DNA of 64,000 bases from Paenibacillus sp. JDR-2. Its GTDB lineage: Bacteria; Bacillota; Bacilli; Paenibacillales; Paenibacillaceae. The DNA is taken from assembly GCF_000023585.1 (NCBI RefSeq), contig NC_012914.1:1932501-1996500 (forward strand), written 5' to 3'. Both the position numbers and the translations under genes were made by a program. Each line of letters opens with the position of its first letter. Positions within the stretch are counted from its first letter, which is position 1. Below, piece after piece: positions 8,082 through 17,800 of the stretch. The notes under the pieces are model-generated. The model ran no database searches and had not been told where the DNA came from. It was given only the letters and a program-made list of their open reading frames with translations.

Positions 8082-8125
8082 AAGAACAAGAAGCAGCCTG
8101 CTACGGCTGTTTCTTGTTCTTATTT
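8082..8125. terminator. Hairpin right of the serine hydrolase
   Basis: Arms AAGAACAAGAAGCAGCC / GGCTGTTTCTTGTTCTT (17 bp, one mismatch) around TGCTAC. It serves the hydrolase and, from the other side, the GH51 remnant. Its sequence resembles the hairpin at 6619-6660. Confidence 0.75.
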
Positions 8126-8127
8126 AG

Positions 8128-8399
8128 CTATTGAGCAGTTAAACGAATGACATTCCAGGATGCTTTTGCTAGCTTCGTTTCAAGAGTCCCATTATCCCCC
8201 ATACTCGACTTGCCTTTTGAATGTGTTTTTACTTTGTCCGGTTCTGAGGCTGTATTGGCGGCTTTCAGGTCATCATGTTCCAAGACAATATGTTCGACAA
8301 GATTGTATGTACCAAAGCTGCGGAAGAGCCGTAAAGGCGGTCATCAACATCACCGATAATAAAGTCTTTATCAACAATCATTTTTGCCTTTTCTGCCAT
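8128..8399 (-). pseudogene. GH51 alpha-L-arabinofuranosidase with the centre deleted
   Basis: Reading the minus strand from ATG 8399 (AGGTG site upstream), the protein starts MAEKAKMIVDKDFIIGDVDD then RLYGS, the N-terminus of cytoplasmic GH51 arabinofuranosidases. After about 26 codons the match jumps frame to a C-terminal piece, GTYNLVEHIVLEHDDLKAAN, ending ETKLAKASWNVIRLTAQ before the stop at 8128, which fits the end of GH51 enzymes. Roughly 400 central codons, including both catalytic glutamates, are gone, and the junction is out of frame. It sits beside an operator of the local LacI-type set, so the locus once included arabinofuranosidase. Confidence 0.75.
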
Positions 8400-8433
8400 T
8401 GATTTCACCTGCCCTGTCATCATATAATAAATC

Positions 8434-8443
8434 TAAACGTTTA
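8434..8443. promoter_or_regulatory. TAAACGTTTA operator (copy 1)
   Basis: Perfect palindrome of the type bound by LacI/GalR proteins (central CG). It lies between the GH51 remnant (-) and the DUF4432 gene (+), and the same 10-mer recurs before neighbouring units. Binding by the LacI-family product at 9723-10769 is inferred. Confidence 0.65.
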
Positions 8444-8536
8444 ACAATTGGCTTAGCTTTTATTAAACGCTAAATCTAATTAAAATTCAACCCTATTTTT
8501 AGGAGCTGCGAAATGTAATAAATGGAGGGGAGAACG

Positions 8537-9646
8537 ATGATGAATAAATGGCTGCTAGCAGAAGAAGATAGCAAGGTCGTTAATTTACCTAGAAGTGGTT
8601 ATATTCGTACAAGACTTATTAAAGATAATAATGAGTCATTGCTTACGGTCATTGAAATATCGAATGGCAGCATGCATTTCACAGTACTCCCTGAAAGAGG
8701 ATTAGACATTGGAGAGCTTTATTTAGGGGAACAGAAGATGAGTTGGGAGAGAAGCGAGGATTATCTATTGCATCCGTCCAATGTGGATCTTTATGAATCT
8801 AACGGAACAGGCTGGATGAAAGGCTTCTACGGCGCTGTAGCTTCAATCGGTCCGGAATTATTCGGAACGCCTGGTGAAGGCTTCACTTTGCATGGTTCGG
8901 GATCGTACTCGATTGCTGAACCGGAAAGCATTCAGGTTTTTTGGGATGAGCAATCCGTAAGGATAGCAGGAAAAGTCCCGGTCATTGACCGAAACGGAGA
9001 GTTGTTATTCGAAAAATTAATTCAAATGAGTACGGAGTGGGGAAGTTCGTTAATTTTACGAGAAGAAACGGTAATAAATAAAAGCAGTTCTAAACAGGTT
9101 CTAGATGACGGCTATCATATCCAATTGTCGGGCTCTTTTCTGCATCAGGGAGGTCGATATGTTCTCCCGGTCAGTCAACATGAACTATTAATAAGGGATT
9201 CTGCTCCGCTCGAGGAAGATCCGTTTCATATTCCTTCAAGCAAGGAAGCCTACCCTATGAGATGTTATCAATACGTCCCTAGACCGGTAGATGGTTTATA
9301 TCAATTCGATAAAGCTGCCCCCTATTTGAGTAAAATGAACGTAAGCAGAGGTTTGACGGGCGAAATGATTGTAAACACGCAAAATACTTACGCAGGGTAT
9401 GTCATTCGACCGCTGTTCGATTTTCCGAGATCGCTTATAGCTAAGCAGAATGACAGCAGCTTTATGTTTGCCTTAGAACCTTGCAGATCACGGCCGAATC
9501 GGATGTCTCAGAAAATAACGGACGGCGAAGCATTATACTTGCGGGAGGGAGAAGCGGTATCGTCTAGCTGCTTAATCGGTCTATCTGATTCTAAGAAGGA
9601 AATTCAAAGTTTGGAGAACATGATTTTATCGGCAGTTCCTTTATAG
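8537..9646 (+). CDS. DUF4432 family (aldose 1-epimerase-like) protein
   Basis: 369-residue cytoplasmic protein of the galactose-mutarotase-like beta-sandwich superfamily. The diagnostic block FTVLPERGLDIGELYLGEQK lies near residue 50. It is followed by GTPGEGFTLHGSGSYS and later DDGYHIQLSGSFLHQGGRY, where the histidines would line the sugar pocket. Members are thought to isomerise or bind sugars, but the reaction is not settled. ATG 8537 is preferred, since the upstream in-frame ATG 8522 falls inside GGAGGGG. It is preceded by an operator palindrome and followed by the LacI regulator, so it probably belongs to the same regulon. Confidence 0.75.
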   Translation: MMNKWLLAEEDSKVVNLPRSGYIRTRLIKDNNESLLTVIEISNGSMHFTVLPERGLDIGELYLGEQKMSWERSEDYLLHPSNVDLYESNGTGWMKGFYGAVASIGPELFGTPGEGFTLHGSGSYSIAEPESIQVFWDEQSVRIAGKVPVIDRNGELLFEKLIQMSTEWGSSLILREETVINKSSSKQVLDDGYHIQLSGSFLHQGGRYVLPVSQHELLIRDSAPLEEDPFHIPSSKEAYPMRCYQYVPRPVDGLYQFDKAAPYLSKMNVSRGLTGEMIVNTQNTYAGYVIRPLFDFPRSLIAKQNDSSFMFALEPCRSRPNRMSQKITDGEALYLREGEAVSSSCLIGLSDSKKEIQSLENMILSAVPL

Positions 9647-9696
9647 TGAGTAGCTTGAATGTTAGTTGCGTTAATGATATAACAATAGAATAATGT

Positions 9697-9706
9697 GAAA
9701 CGTTTA
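9697..9706. promoter_or_regulatory. Variant operator before lacI-type gene
   Basis: GAAACGTTTA, one base off the repeated palindrome, 17 bases before the ATG of the LacI-family gene. This suggests autoregulation. Confidence 0.5.
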
Positions 9707-9722
9707 AAAAAGGGTGAAGTTC

Positions 9723-10769
9723 ATGGAAAAAATCGGGATTAAAGATATTGCATTGCGTGCGAATGTATCCACGGCAACGGTTTCCTATGTATTGAATGGC
9801 ACCCGCAATGTAAGGCCCAAGACGAAAGAGAGAGTCTTAAAAGTAATCGAAGAGCTGAATTACAGACCCAATGATATTGCAAAAAGCCTAAAGAGCAAAA
9901 GAACGAATACCATTGGGGTTATTGCGGAGGACGTAACCGTCTTTAACGTGCCCGAGATTATCGACGGAATTAACGAATACGCCGAGAAGAATGATATGCA
10001 TATTCTGTTGATCAATCTCCGCCTGCAAAAAAGAGTAGGTTATGATTATGCGAACACCGATCATTATCAAAGGCATGCGCAGGATGCCGTATCAAACCTC
10101 TTATCCAAACAAGTAGAAGGAATCATTTATATTGGCGTACATCCCCGCGACTTAACGGGTTTGATTAATACTTACAATAAGCCGATTGTATATACCTATT
10201 GTTACGCGCAAGATGAATGTTCCATCCAATATAATGATGAGCAGGCTTCCTATGATGCGATTAAATATCTGGTTAGCAAGGGACATTCGCGCATTGCGAT
10301 TATAAGCGGCTTGATGGATTCGATACCTTCCAGGCTGCGATTTAACGGTTATTATAAAGCATTGACCGAATTCCAGCTGCCATTTGATCCACAGTTTATT
10401 AAAGTTGGCGACTGGGGTATAGATTCAGGTTATCATCTGGCAGCTGAACTATTGAAGCTGCAGGACCCGCCTACGGCCATTCTTATTATGAATGATTTGA
10501 TGGCTGCGGGCGCATTGCGGGCCGCAGCCGAACAAGGGATCGTTGTTCCAAGGGATCTCTCCATTGTAGGATTCGATAACCGGGAGTTCAGCGCTTATTT
10601 GAGTCCCGGAATTACGACAATGGATTTGCCGTTGCATGATATGGGCATATTGGCAATGAAGGCTCTCAGTAATAGGATTAGCGGAACAAACGAAAAAACG
10701 GAGGAAACTCCATTATGTAAATTAATCGAGCGGGAATCCGTTGCCGGGCCGAGGTTACCTCTTAAATAA
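9723..10769 (+). CDS. LacI/GalR-family transcriptional regulator
   Basis: 348-residue repressor-type regulator. The N-terminal helix-turn-helix and hinge read IGIKDIALRANVSTATVSYV then LNGTRNVRPKTKERVLKVIE. A periplasmic-binding-protein-like effector domain follows from about residue 60, with the typical segments NTIGVIAEDV, VEGIIYIG, SIQYNDEQASYDAIKYLVSK, AILIMNDLMAAGALRAA and the closing SIVGFDNREFSAYLSPGITT. The effector sugar is unknown. ATG 9723, behind AAGGGTGA, is preferred over GTG 9714. A variant operator directly upstream and exact TAAACGTTTA palindromes before surrounding units make it the best candidate for their regulator. Confidence 0.9.
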   Translation: MEKIGIKDIALRANVSTATVSYVLNGTRNVRPKTKERVLKVIEELNYRPNDIAKSLKSKRTNTIGVIAEDVTVFNVPEIIDGINEYAEKNDMHILLINLRLQKRVGYDYANTDHYQRHAQDAVSNLLSKQVEGIIYIGVHPRDLTGLINTYNKPIVYTYCYAQDECSIQYNDEQASYDAIKYLVSKGHSRIAIISGLMDSIPSRLRFNGYYKALTEFQLPFDPQFIKVGDWGIDSGYHLAAELLKLQDPPTAILIMNDLMAAGALRAAAEQGIVVPRDLSIVGFDNREFSAYLSPGITTMDLPLHDMGILAMKALSNRISGTNEKTEETPLCKLIERESVAGPRLPLK

Positions 10770-10779
10770 TCATTCCGGT

Positions 10780-10818
10780 AAGAGACTGTAGCATTCTAAT
10801 TAAGCGGTCTCTTTTTTG
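10780..10818 (+). terminator. Weak intrinsic terminator
   Basis: Seven-base arms AAGAGAC / GTCTCTT with a long loop and a T-run, just after the LacI-family gene. Confidence 0.5.
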
Positions 10819-11000
10819 TTGCAATAAAGGTAAATCGATTAACCGGAATTTAAGAACGGATTAGTTAAGAAATTTTCTGCAAATAGCATCAATCTCTGTA
10901 GGGAAAAGATGTTGGAAGCACTTATTTATCAACGTATTTGCTAAGGGATATAAATTACTTGCTGGGACTTATCTTGCTATGATAATATTGATTTATTATT

Positions 11001-11010
11001 TAAACGTTTA
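11001..11010. promoter_or_regulatory. TAAACGTTTA operator (copy 2)
   Basis: Exact palindrome 24 bases before the start of the 809-aa glycosidase-like gene. It lies just downstream of a possible promoter (TTGCTG near 10960 and ATAATA 17 bp later), a position suited to repression. Confidence 0.65.
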
Positions 11011-11034
11011 GATTATGACATTAGGAGTGAGAAC

Positions 11035-13464
11035 TTGAAGCTGCTTCGTAATGATACTTTTGAAGTGTACTTATCTCCGCAAGGTACGGTGGAGTCCTTA
11101 TTCCTGACAGATGATCCAGATAAGATGAACTGGGTAATAGATGCACAATATGTAAAGGATACAGGCTATTCCGGTCAGGATAAACGCTTCGGACAGTGGA
11201 GCGCTACCGTTGACGATGAATGTATTGAAAGCGTTAACTTACAACCGTATATGCATGTTACGGATGATAAAGCTGCTGTTGTTTCTTTTTTGCATGAAAA
11301 ATTTAAAGTGGAGTATGAGTATCTGCTCAATAATAATGGTGAATTGCAATGGAACATTCGTTGTTCGAATGCAAGCAATTATTCTATAAAAGTAAATGGA
11401 TTTCATAGTTGGTTTTCACTTGCTTATATCATGTTCCGGGATCGTGATGTCTTGAGAAACATGAAGCATTCTTGCGCCGTATTTCCTCATTTGGGAGGGG
11501 ATTTCTCCAAGTTTGCAGCAATGCGCAGAAGCAATGAGGCTCCGCATCTTGCGATCTACAGCACGGGCGATCGCGTTACGGCTTTCGGGACGTATTGCAG
11601 CTATGTAAATCGGTTTTTAGAACAGGTATCGCCATCATTGGATGGAATGCTCTATCACCGGTTGTCGTTTGTTGAGGATGGAAGCTCGATGGGCCAGTCT
11701 GCAGAGAATGATTGGATCTATGGCGGTGACTACACTTCGATTACTCTTAAGCCTTTGGAAGAAAGAACTTGGTCATTTGTATTTACGCCATTTAAAGATC
11801 AAGAGGATTTTTACGCGAAGGCGCAAAAGTATGGGCATCCGCATTGGACTTATTCGCATGTTACGACGACAGACGGAAAGTTCTTTGCCGAATTGAGTCT
11901 TCCGGAGGAGGAAACATTACTCTCGGCGAAAATCGTAAGCGCGGTGGACGAAACAGGTACCACGAAGAAAACCGATATTACGAATGAATTTAAATTTGTT
12001 TCTAACGAAAAATCTAAACGTTTACGTGTTGTCGTTCCAATGAAGTCAGCAGGAGAGATTAAGTTGGAAGCCACGCTGGGTAACGGTAAATGCGATGTAT
12101 TGGTTGGGAATGTGCTTGAACCCATTCATAACCTGCTGGAAAGAAGAGCGGCTTGGTTATGCAGCAATAGCTTTAATGCTAACCAGGAATCAACACGTCC
12201 TTATGCCTTTAAGCCATTATCAAACCAGGGGGAATCCCTTGGTAAATTATCGTTTATTCTCATGAAAAATCTTTTATCTCCCCCAGTACCGAAAGAGGTC
12301 CATAATGTGGAAACCTCTGCTTTCCTGGATTTAAAGCAGCATTGGTTTGAGGATGGAGATTTTATGAATCCCAGACCCCTTTACGGTTCCTTCTACCGTA
12401 TTTATGATTTCGATTATATTGGTCACGTGTATTATTTGTTATCCCGATTCGATCAGTCGTTATTGGCTTATGCCAATCCGGAAACGTATTTAACTTGGGC
12501 CGCTCAAGTTATGTGCATGAGGCTGGACCCGGATTGCCATCGTACTAAACGCGAAAAAGAGGAATCCCAGCTTGTTGGCGTATTTATTCTTTATATTGCC
12601 GACTTGCTGGAGGATCTGAAAAAAAGGGAGTTAACTTATTGGCATGATAAACTGCACAGGTTATGGTTGCAATTTGTGGAAGGACTAAAGCAAGGTTCGC
12701 AAGGATATCAAGGAGCTGTGACGGAGCATTTCTATGATAATGCAGGGTTTGGACCTACGTGTGAAGCGTTATGCCTGGCTAACTTAACGGATGAAGCGGA
12801 TTTGTATGCTCCCCTGATCATTGCGAATATTGGATTTAGTAACGACTATAGAGCGAATGCTCCGGATCGTTGGTGGGAAGCTTTATCTTTTATGACGCAT
12901 TCGTTATGGGGAGGATTAGTAGCAGGTGCTGCCCGATCCTCTTATGAAACACTTGGAGACACGAGGCTGTTGGAAGCCGGCTATCGGGCTACAATGGCGG
13001 TGTTTAACTGTTATGATTGGAATGTGTATTCGACAACCCGTAAACTAAAACCCGGTGAGGCAGCTTCAACGTACAGTATTGCAGCTCCTAATTTAAATAT
13101 GCCCGAGCTGTCCAGAAACCGTTTTGGACAATCGATTTTCAAAAAGTCGAGTGATCCCTTATTCAGCAGCCTTTTCTCTAACATAGAAGGTGACGACTGG
13201 GATATGGGGGAAGAGCTTGTTGCTTATATGCTTGGTTTTGGTTCGACAACGTACCTCTATACAGATGGCGATGGGGAAATAAGATGCGTGAACGGTATTA
13301 TTGAGCCGGCAGAGAAAGGCTGGAAGATTACTAGCTATGCCGCATATCCAACCCGGTATGTGATGTTGGAAAAAGGACTCATGTTTGATTCAAATGCGGG
13401 AGAAATCGTTAAGAGTATATTATTTATAGATGGTCAATTCCAAAGTACGGAAATTAAAATTTAA
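11035..13464 (+). CDS. Cytoplasmic glycosidase-like protein, 809 aa
   Basis: Large protein without a signal peptide, so probably intracellular. The N-terminal 330 residues are beta-rich (EVYLSPQGTVESLFL) and the C-terminal half, from about residue 370, is helical and aromatic-rich (QHWFEDGDFMNPRPLYGSF, DRWWEALSFMTHSLWGG, NCYDWNVYSTTRK), as in beta-sandwich plus (alpha/alpha)6-barrel glycosidases. Its plan parallels the DUF5695 region of the secreted 2215-aa protein, but clear homology cannot be shown by eye. The start is TTG at 11035, 7 bases after AGGAG. An exact operator precedes it and another (12015-12024) lies inside it. It would act on imported oligosaccharides; substrate unknown. Confidence 0.6.
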   Translation: MKLLRNDTFEVYLSPQGTVESLFLTDDPDKMNWVIDAQYVKDTGYSGQDKRFGQWSATVDDECIESVNLQPYMHVTDDKAAVVSFLHEKFKVEYEYLLNNNGELQWNIRCSNASNYSIKVNGFHSWFSLAYIMFRDRDVLRNMKHSCAVFPHLGGDFSKFAAMRRSNEAPHLAIYSTGDRVTAFGTYCSYVNRFLEQVSPSLDGMLYHRLSFVEDGSSMGQSAENDWIYGGDYTSITLKPLEERTWSFVFTPFKDQEDFYAKAQKYGHPHWTYSHVTTTDGKFFAELSLPEEETLLSAKIVSAVDETGTTKKTDITNEFKFVSNEKSKRLRVVVPMKSAGEIKLEATLGNGKCDVLVGNVLEPIHNLLERRAAWLCSNSFNANQESTRPYAFKPLSNQGESLGKLSFILMKNLLSPPVPKEVHNVETSAFLDLKQHWFEDGDFMNPRPLYGSFYRIYDFDYIGHVYYLLSRFDQSLLAYANPETYLTWAAQVMCMRLDPDCHRTKREKEESQLVGVFILYIADLLEDLKKRELTYWHDKLHRLWLQFVEGLKQGSQGYQGAVTEHFYDNAGFGPTCEALCLANLTDEADLYAPLIIANIGFSNDYRANAPDRWWEALSFMTHSLWGGLVAGAARSSYETLGDTRLLEAGYRATMAVFNCYDWNVYSTTRKLKPGEAASTYSIAAPNLNMPELSRNRFGQSIFKKSSDPLFSSLFSNIEGDDWDMGEELVAYMLGFGSTTYLYTDGDGEIRCVNGIIEPAEKGWKITSYAAYPTRYVMLEKGLMFDSNAGEIVKSILFIDGQFQSTEIKI

Positions 13465-13474
13465 TTCTAAAAAC

Positions 13475-13519
13475 AAAAAAACGGAAACTGGTGTTTTTGA
13501 AAGCCAGCTTCCGTTTTTT
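13475..13519. terminator. Bidirectional terminator between convergent genes
   Basis: Arms AAAAAACGGAAACTGG / CCAGCTTCCGTTTTTT with one mismatch, between the 809-aa gene (+) and the AraC gene (-), with A/T runs on both sides. Confidence 0.85.
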
Positions 13520-13523
13520 ATTT

Positions 13524-14423
13524 TTAAATGATCTCAGGCTTCCGGCATTCTTTTTTACGAAAGTTTGCCGGTGAAGCTCCTTGTTTATTGGTGAAGACGG
13601 AAGAGAAATAGGCAGGATTGTTGAAACCAACTTCATCTGCAATGCGAGCAATGGACCAATCCGTTTGAATGAGCAGCTTTTTTGCTTGTTCTATTCGATA
13701 GTGCAGCAAATAATCGATGGGGGTTAAACCATAGACCTTCAACATGCATTTGGCTAGATAGTTAGGATGATAATTGAATTGGGCCTTTAATACGGGGTTT
13801 GTGATCTTGGAGGTATAATTCTGACGTATAAACAATTCAATTTTTTCGGCAAGATGGATGGCCGTTGAATTTGTGGCTAATCCGGAATCATGATTAATAT
13901 TTTGCATAAACGTCTGGAAAGCCGTTTGCTTCCGCCAATTGCGAAGCGAGCGCGGATCATTATCCAAGGAATAAAATTCCGTGAGATCATTCATGGATTT
14001 ACTAGACAGCTTTAATTTTTTTGGAATAAAAATCGAGCTCAATTCGCAATGATGGAGATAGGCTCGTTGTTTATGTTTTTCGAATAACGTCATTTGGTTC
14101 TCAAGGCATTCATCTATGCTTTTCATTTCGTCCCAGGCACCAAACGTCTGAAAATGAATCCAGGTAATTTCCGTTTCCTCATCACAGGAAGCCGTGCCGA
14201 AGTGATACGCATCGGGTCTTAATATTATTGCTTCATCTTTATGGATGATCCACTCCTTATTATTTTCACCAATGAACAGCTTTCCCTTGGTAACGATAAT
14301 AATATCGAAAACATTAATAGAATAACGACTTACATGCCGTTCGCCTGGCAAGAAAGAATGCTTTCCGCTGTCTATAAAATAAGGAATAGGCGGAGTTACA
14401 AAGTGCAGTATGAACTCGGACAT
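13524..14423 (-). CDS. AraC-family regulator with cupin-like sensor domain
   Basis: 299-residue transcription factor. Residues 1-110 form a cupin-type sugar-sensing domain (FLPGERHVSRYSINVFDIII, then KGKLFIGENNKEW and DEAIILRPDAYHFGT). Residues 195-295 are two AraC helix-turn-helix motifs, with the signature DWSIARIADEVGFNNPAYFS followed by ASPANFRKK. The frame stays open far upstream (to 14699), but ATG 14423 follows GAGGG and starts the cupin cleanly. That leaves 450 bases of divergent control region before the 2215-aa gene, with a variant operator at 14540 and AraC-style direct repeats at 14657-14687. Probable activator of the secreted protein and the importer at 23 kb. Confidence 0.85.
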   Translation of the reverse strand: MSEFILHFVTPPIPYFIDSGKHSFLPGERHVSRYSINVFDIIIVTKGKLFIGENNKEWIIHKDEAIILRPDAYHFGTASCDEETEITWIHFQTFGAWDEMKSIDECLENQMTLFEKHKQRAYLHHCELSSIFIPKKLKLSSKSMNDLTEFYSLDNDPRSLRNWRKQTAFQTFMQNINHDSGLATNSTAIHLAEKIELFIRQNYTSKITNPVLKAQFNYHPNYLAKCMLKVYGLTPIDYLLHYRIEQAKKLLIQTDWSIARIADEVGFNNPAYFSSVFTNKQGASPANFRKKECRKPEII

Positions 14424-14539
14424 GGGATATCCCTCACTTTGATCAATAATGACGACGCTTTCATTTATATAATAAGTAATTTCCGGTACGAATTTCAAGA
14501 TAATTGTATAGTGAAATATCATAAGATTAAAGAGAAATT

Positions 14540-14549
14540 TAAACGTTTT
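14540..14549. promoter_or_regulatory. Variant operator upstream of the AraC gene
   Basis: TAAACGTTTT, one base off the repeated palindrome, 117 bases upstream of the AraC start at 14423. It places the AraC gene in the same putative LacI-type regulon and supports the shorter start. Confidence 0.45.
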
Positions 14550-14656
14550 ACTTAAACGGGCTCTTAAATAGTGAAATTTTGGGAATAGCAAGCAAATCAG
14601 AAACTTTTGTATTAAAACATCACGCTTTTCCATACGTTTCAAATCGCGAATAGGAA

Positions 14657-14687
14657 TGTTGAAATTCCATAAATATAGGTTGGAATA
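14657..14687 (+). promoter_or_regulatory. AraC-type direct repeat, 21-bp spacing
   Basis: Half-sites TGTTGAAATT (14657) and GGTTGGAATA (14678) start exactly 21 bp apart, two helical turns. The second ends 5 bp before a weak -35. The same arrangement stands at 22848-22878. Likely bound by the AraC product encoded at 13524-14423. Confidence 0.6.
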
Positions 14688-14692
14688 TTGGT

Positions 14693-14721
14693 TTTTCAAT
14701 ACAAATCAGCGGTGATACAAT
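14693..14721 (+). promoter_or_regulatory. Promoter of the 2215-aa gene
   Basis: TTTTCA, 17 bp, TACAAT. The poor -35 with a good -10, set 5 bp after the direct repeat, is the form expected of an activator-dependent promoter. Confidence 0.5.
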
Positions 14722-14723
14722 TA

Positions 14724-14737
14724 AGTAAGCGCTTTCC
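14724..14737 (+). promoter_or_regulatory. Candidate cre site (CcpA)
   Basis: AGTAAGCGCTTTCC fits the catabolite-responsive element pattern around the central GCGC with two mismatches. It lies just after the -10, where CcpA would block transcription. Confidence 0.5.
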
Positions 14738-14811
14738 GTTGATAAAAACGGAGGAAGGAGTAGGAATTATGGGATGAATTACGGAAAGTCATTGCCATAA
14801 AACTAAAAATC

Positions 14812-14821
14812 TAAACGTTTA
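14812..14821. promoter_or_regulatory. TAAACGTTTA operator (copy 3)
   Basis: Exact palindrome in the 5' leader of the 2215-aa gene, about 90 bases downstream of the predicted -10, a roadblock position. Confidence 0.65.
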
Positions 14822-14874
14822 ATAGTTCCGCAGTCACCAGGATATAGACTACGAAATGTAAACAGGAGGTTAAG

Positions 14875-17800
14875 ATGAAGACGACGACTAAAAAGTTGAT
14901 GTCACTCGCTACCGCATTTACGTTGTTTTTCGAAGTGCTGCCCTTGGGGATTAACGCGGTGCCTTCGGCAGCCGCAGCAACGAACAGTATCTCCAATGCT
15001 AGCCTTTCTGCCAAGGTCGGCGATTTAGGGCAGATTGAGGAATTATATATTCAAAATAACCCGACAAACAAAAGCGGCAAGCCTATCAATTTTGTACTGC
15101 CCAACAATACGTCGCCGCAAAATGACGTCCAGCACCAATGGATGGGCGAAATGCTTTTCTCTTACCGTACCGGCGACAGTAAGCAATTCCCTAGCGACAG
15201 AACGGGCTTTGTAGAAGTCGACACGAATAAAACGCTGGCGGCAGGCGGTTCAACAAAGTATACGAACATCAATCCCGCTAACCCCTATTTTACGAAAGAG
15301 GCTTCAACGGACGGCAAGAAAGTGGAAGTTAACTTCATCGGACAGAATATCGATTCGACAACCGCTCGCGCGATGAAGGGCTTTGACGTGAAATCCGTGT
15401 TTGATATGGATACCGACGATGGTTCGATGCTATGGGAAATCACGGTCAAAAACAAAAGCGGCAAATACATTGAATTCGGCGATATCGGCTTGCCGATGCC
15501 TTGGAATAATAAATATCAATCGGTATCGGATACCTATGACAACCGTGTGACCGTACATAATTTTGCCGGCGCCGACAGCGGGTATTCCTATGCCATCCGC
15601 ACGAGCGGCGAAGGGAATTTCATGATGTTCGCCCCAGTGCCGGATAGCGGCGCACGCATTGAATACGTGGATTATTGGCTGGGCGACACAGGTGAACTGC
15701 GTAACGGAAGTCTTTACTCGAACTGGGTCGGAGACAGCGGAGGCTGGTTTCCGGGGTTGAATGTTCTATATATCCATTCCAAAGATATTCAGAAAACAGG
15801 CCGCGGATATTTTACCGACGCCACCAGCTTGGTTCTGGGACCGGATGAGCAAAAAACATACAAGTTTAAGTTTTCGGCGGTACGCGCCGGCGACAACAGT
15901 CCGCAAGCAAATGCTCAAAGTCCAAATAATGCTTCTACCTCCATGGAAGACCGCGAGGCTAACCTTCGCTCCACCTTGTACAAATCAGGTATGATTGACG
16001 CGGTTGCTCTACCCGGCTTCCAGGCTGCGATCAATATGCCAGTTAAGCTGGATCTTCATTACGACGACAGCCTCATCGACGTACAGTCCATAGACATTCA
16101 GTCTGTTGACGAGAATGATCCGTTTGATGCCGCGCATATCCCGACTATCAAGGCAGGTCAGACCAGAAGCGCCATGGTTAACAATACCCGCGCCGGACGC
16201 GGACTGCCTGACGGAAATCCGGGATACAGCGAATCCGTACAGTATGTGGAAACCAAGATTATTAACGGTGAACAGCATCATATCTATTCGCTTAAGTTCG
16301 GCAATATCGGCAATAACAGCGTTCGCGTGAATTATAAGCTGAAGTCCGGTGCGGAGCAGCTGGATAAGTTCACCCAGTTTGAATTCAATATTCTTGCTGA
16401 GCTTGATCAAACATCGCAAGCCCACTCTGAGTTTATGGTAGACAAAACGCAGGATAAGGATCCGAATAGTCCGACCTACGGCATCTACCGCGACTGGTAT
16501 CTGACAACGGGCCTTGACACGACGACCAGTCATTGGGGAGACGACTGGAGCCACGATAACATTAACTTCATGACCATGAAGAATTATCTCGATCCGGATC
16601 CTAATGAGATTAAGTCCATTGAAAATTACCTGATCGATTTCATGTGGGAAAAATATATGAAAGATACGCAGAATAGTTTTACCGTTGCGAACTATCTCAA
16701 AGACTCGGGTGCCTATACGAATTCGGAGAAGCCTTATGTACGGACGTTTTCCGAAATGATGGAGTCCACCGGCTATTTCAATATGTACCGGATTCAAAAG
16801 GCCTATCCTAATTTGTTAGACTATCGCGAAACGCCGCAATATTATCTGGAGAAGGCCTACGGCATCTACTATAACCGCGTCTCCAGCGGAGCAACCGGAT
16901 TCTATGGCGAGCAGCAGATCCCGGATATGATTGAGGCGCTTAAAGAAGAAGGAATGCTGACGGAATACGAGAATCTGAAGAAGAAGTTCGCCCAAACCAA
17001 AGGCCGGAACGTGACAAACGCCGCTTATCCTTACGGATCGGAATTTGAATACGACAATACCGGCGAAGAAGGGGCTTATTCCGCAGCCAAAGCACTGAGA
17101 ACCTACTATCCTGAAGACGCGCGTGCGGATGCAGCCCTGAAAAGCATGGGAATGGCGGACTTGAAGACTCGTGCGATGCGGGGCATTCAGCCTACCTGGT
17201 ACTATTATTCCGTACCGGTATTCCGCGCTGGCGAAGGCTGGTGGAATTTCCAATATACCGCTTCCTTGGCGGGATCCATCATGGATGACTGGCTCCGTTA
17301 TGAGAATGACGGCAGATCAGGAGAGCAGGCTGCTATCGCGCAACAGCGCAACTATGCGGCGAAAATTTCAAACTTCAATGCCGTCAATATGGGGCAGATT
17401 TCGGCACAGTCAGTAGGCGGTATTTCTTGGAGATATAACGCCCAAAAGGGTGGAACGGGTACCAAAAACGTAAACGATGGCGGAACCCGCGTTATGAACA
17501 ACGGCTGGCAGGACTTTTCCGGCGAATCCGAGGAAGGACTCTATGGCTCGCTATTGCGTATCAGTTCCGATATCGTCACCGATCCGATCTTTGGGCTTTT
17601 CGGATATGGAGCTTCCGTCACTGACGAAGACGGCACTTACCTCATCACGCCAAAGGACGGTTTCGGAAAGCGTATCAACCTCATCGACGAAAAAATATAC
17701 CTAGTCTCGGAAAGCGATAGAATTGAAAGCGCGCAGATTCAAAAAGACGGCAAGGCGTTTTCATTGCAGCTCTCGAATCTTGCTAAAAGCGAGCACGCTT

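Noticed and set aside
12015..12024. Exact TAAACGTTTA inside the 809-aa gene
   Set aside because: It is not listed as a regulatory feature because it lies about 1 kb into the coding sequence. It may be fortuitous, although an auxiliary operator cannot be excluded.
14424..14699. N-terminal extension of the AraC frame
   Set aside because: The added 92 codons have unusual composition, include the control region with the variant operator and direct repeat, and lack a ribosome site. The start at 14423 has a good one.
16009..16797. Long minus-strand frame (262 codons) opposite the DUF5695 region
   Set aside because: Shadow of strongly coding plus-strand sequence. No ribosome site, and its composition follows the complement of the real gene.
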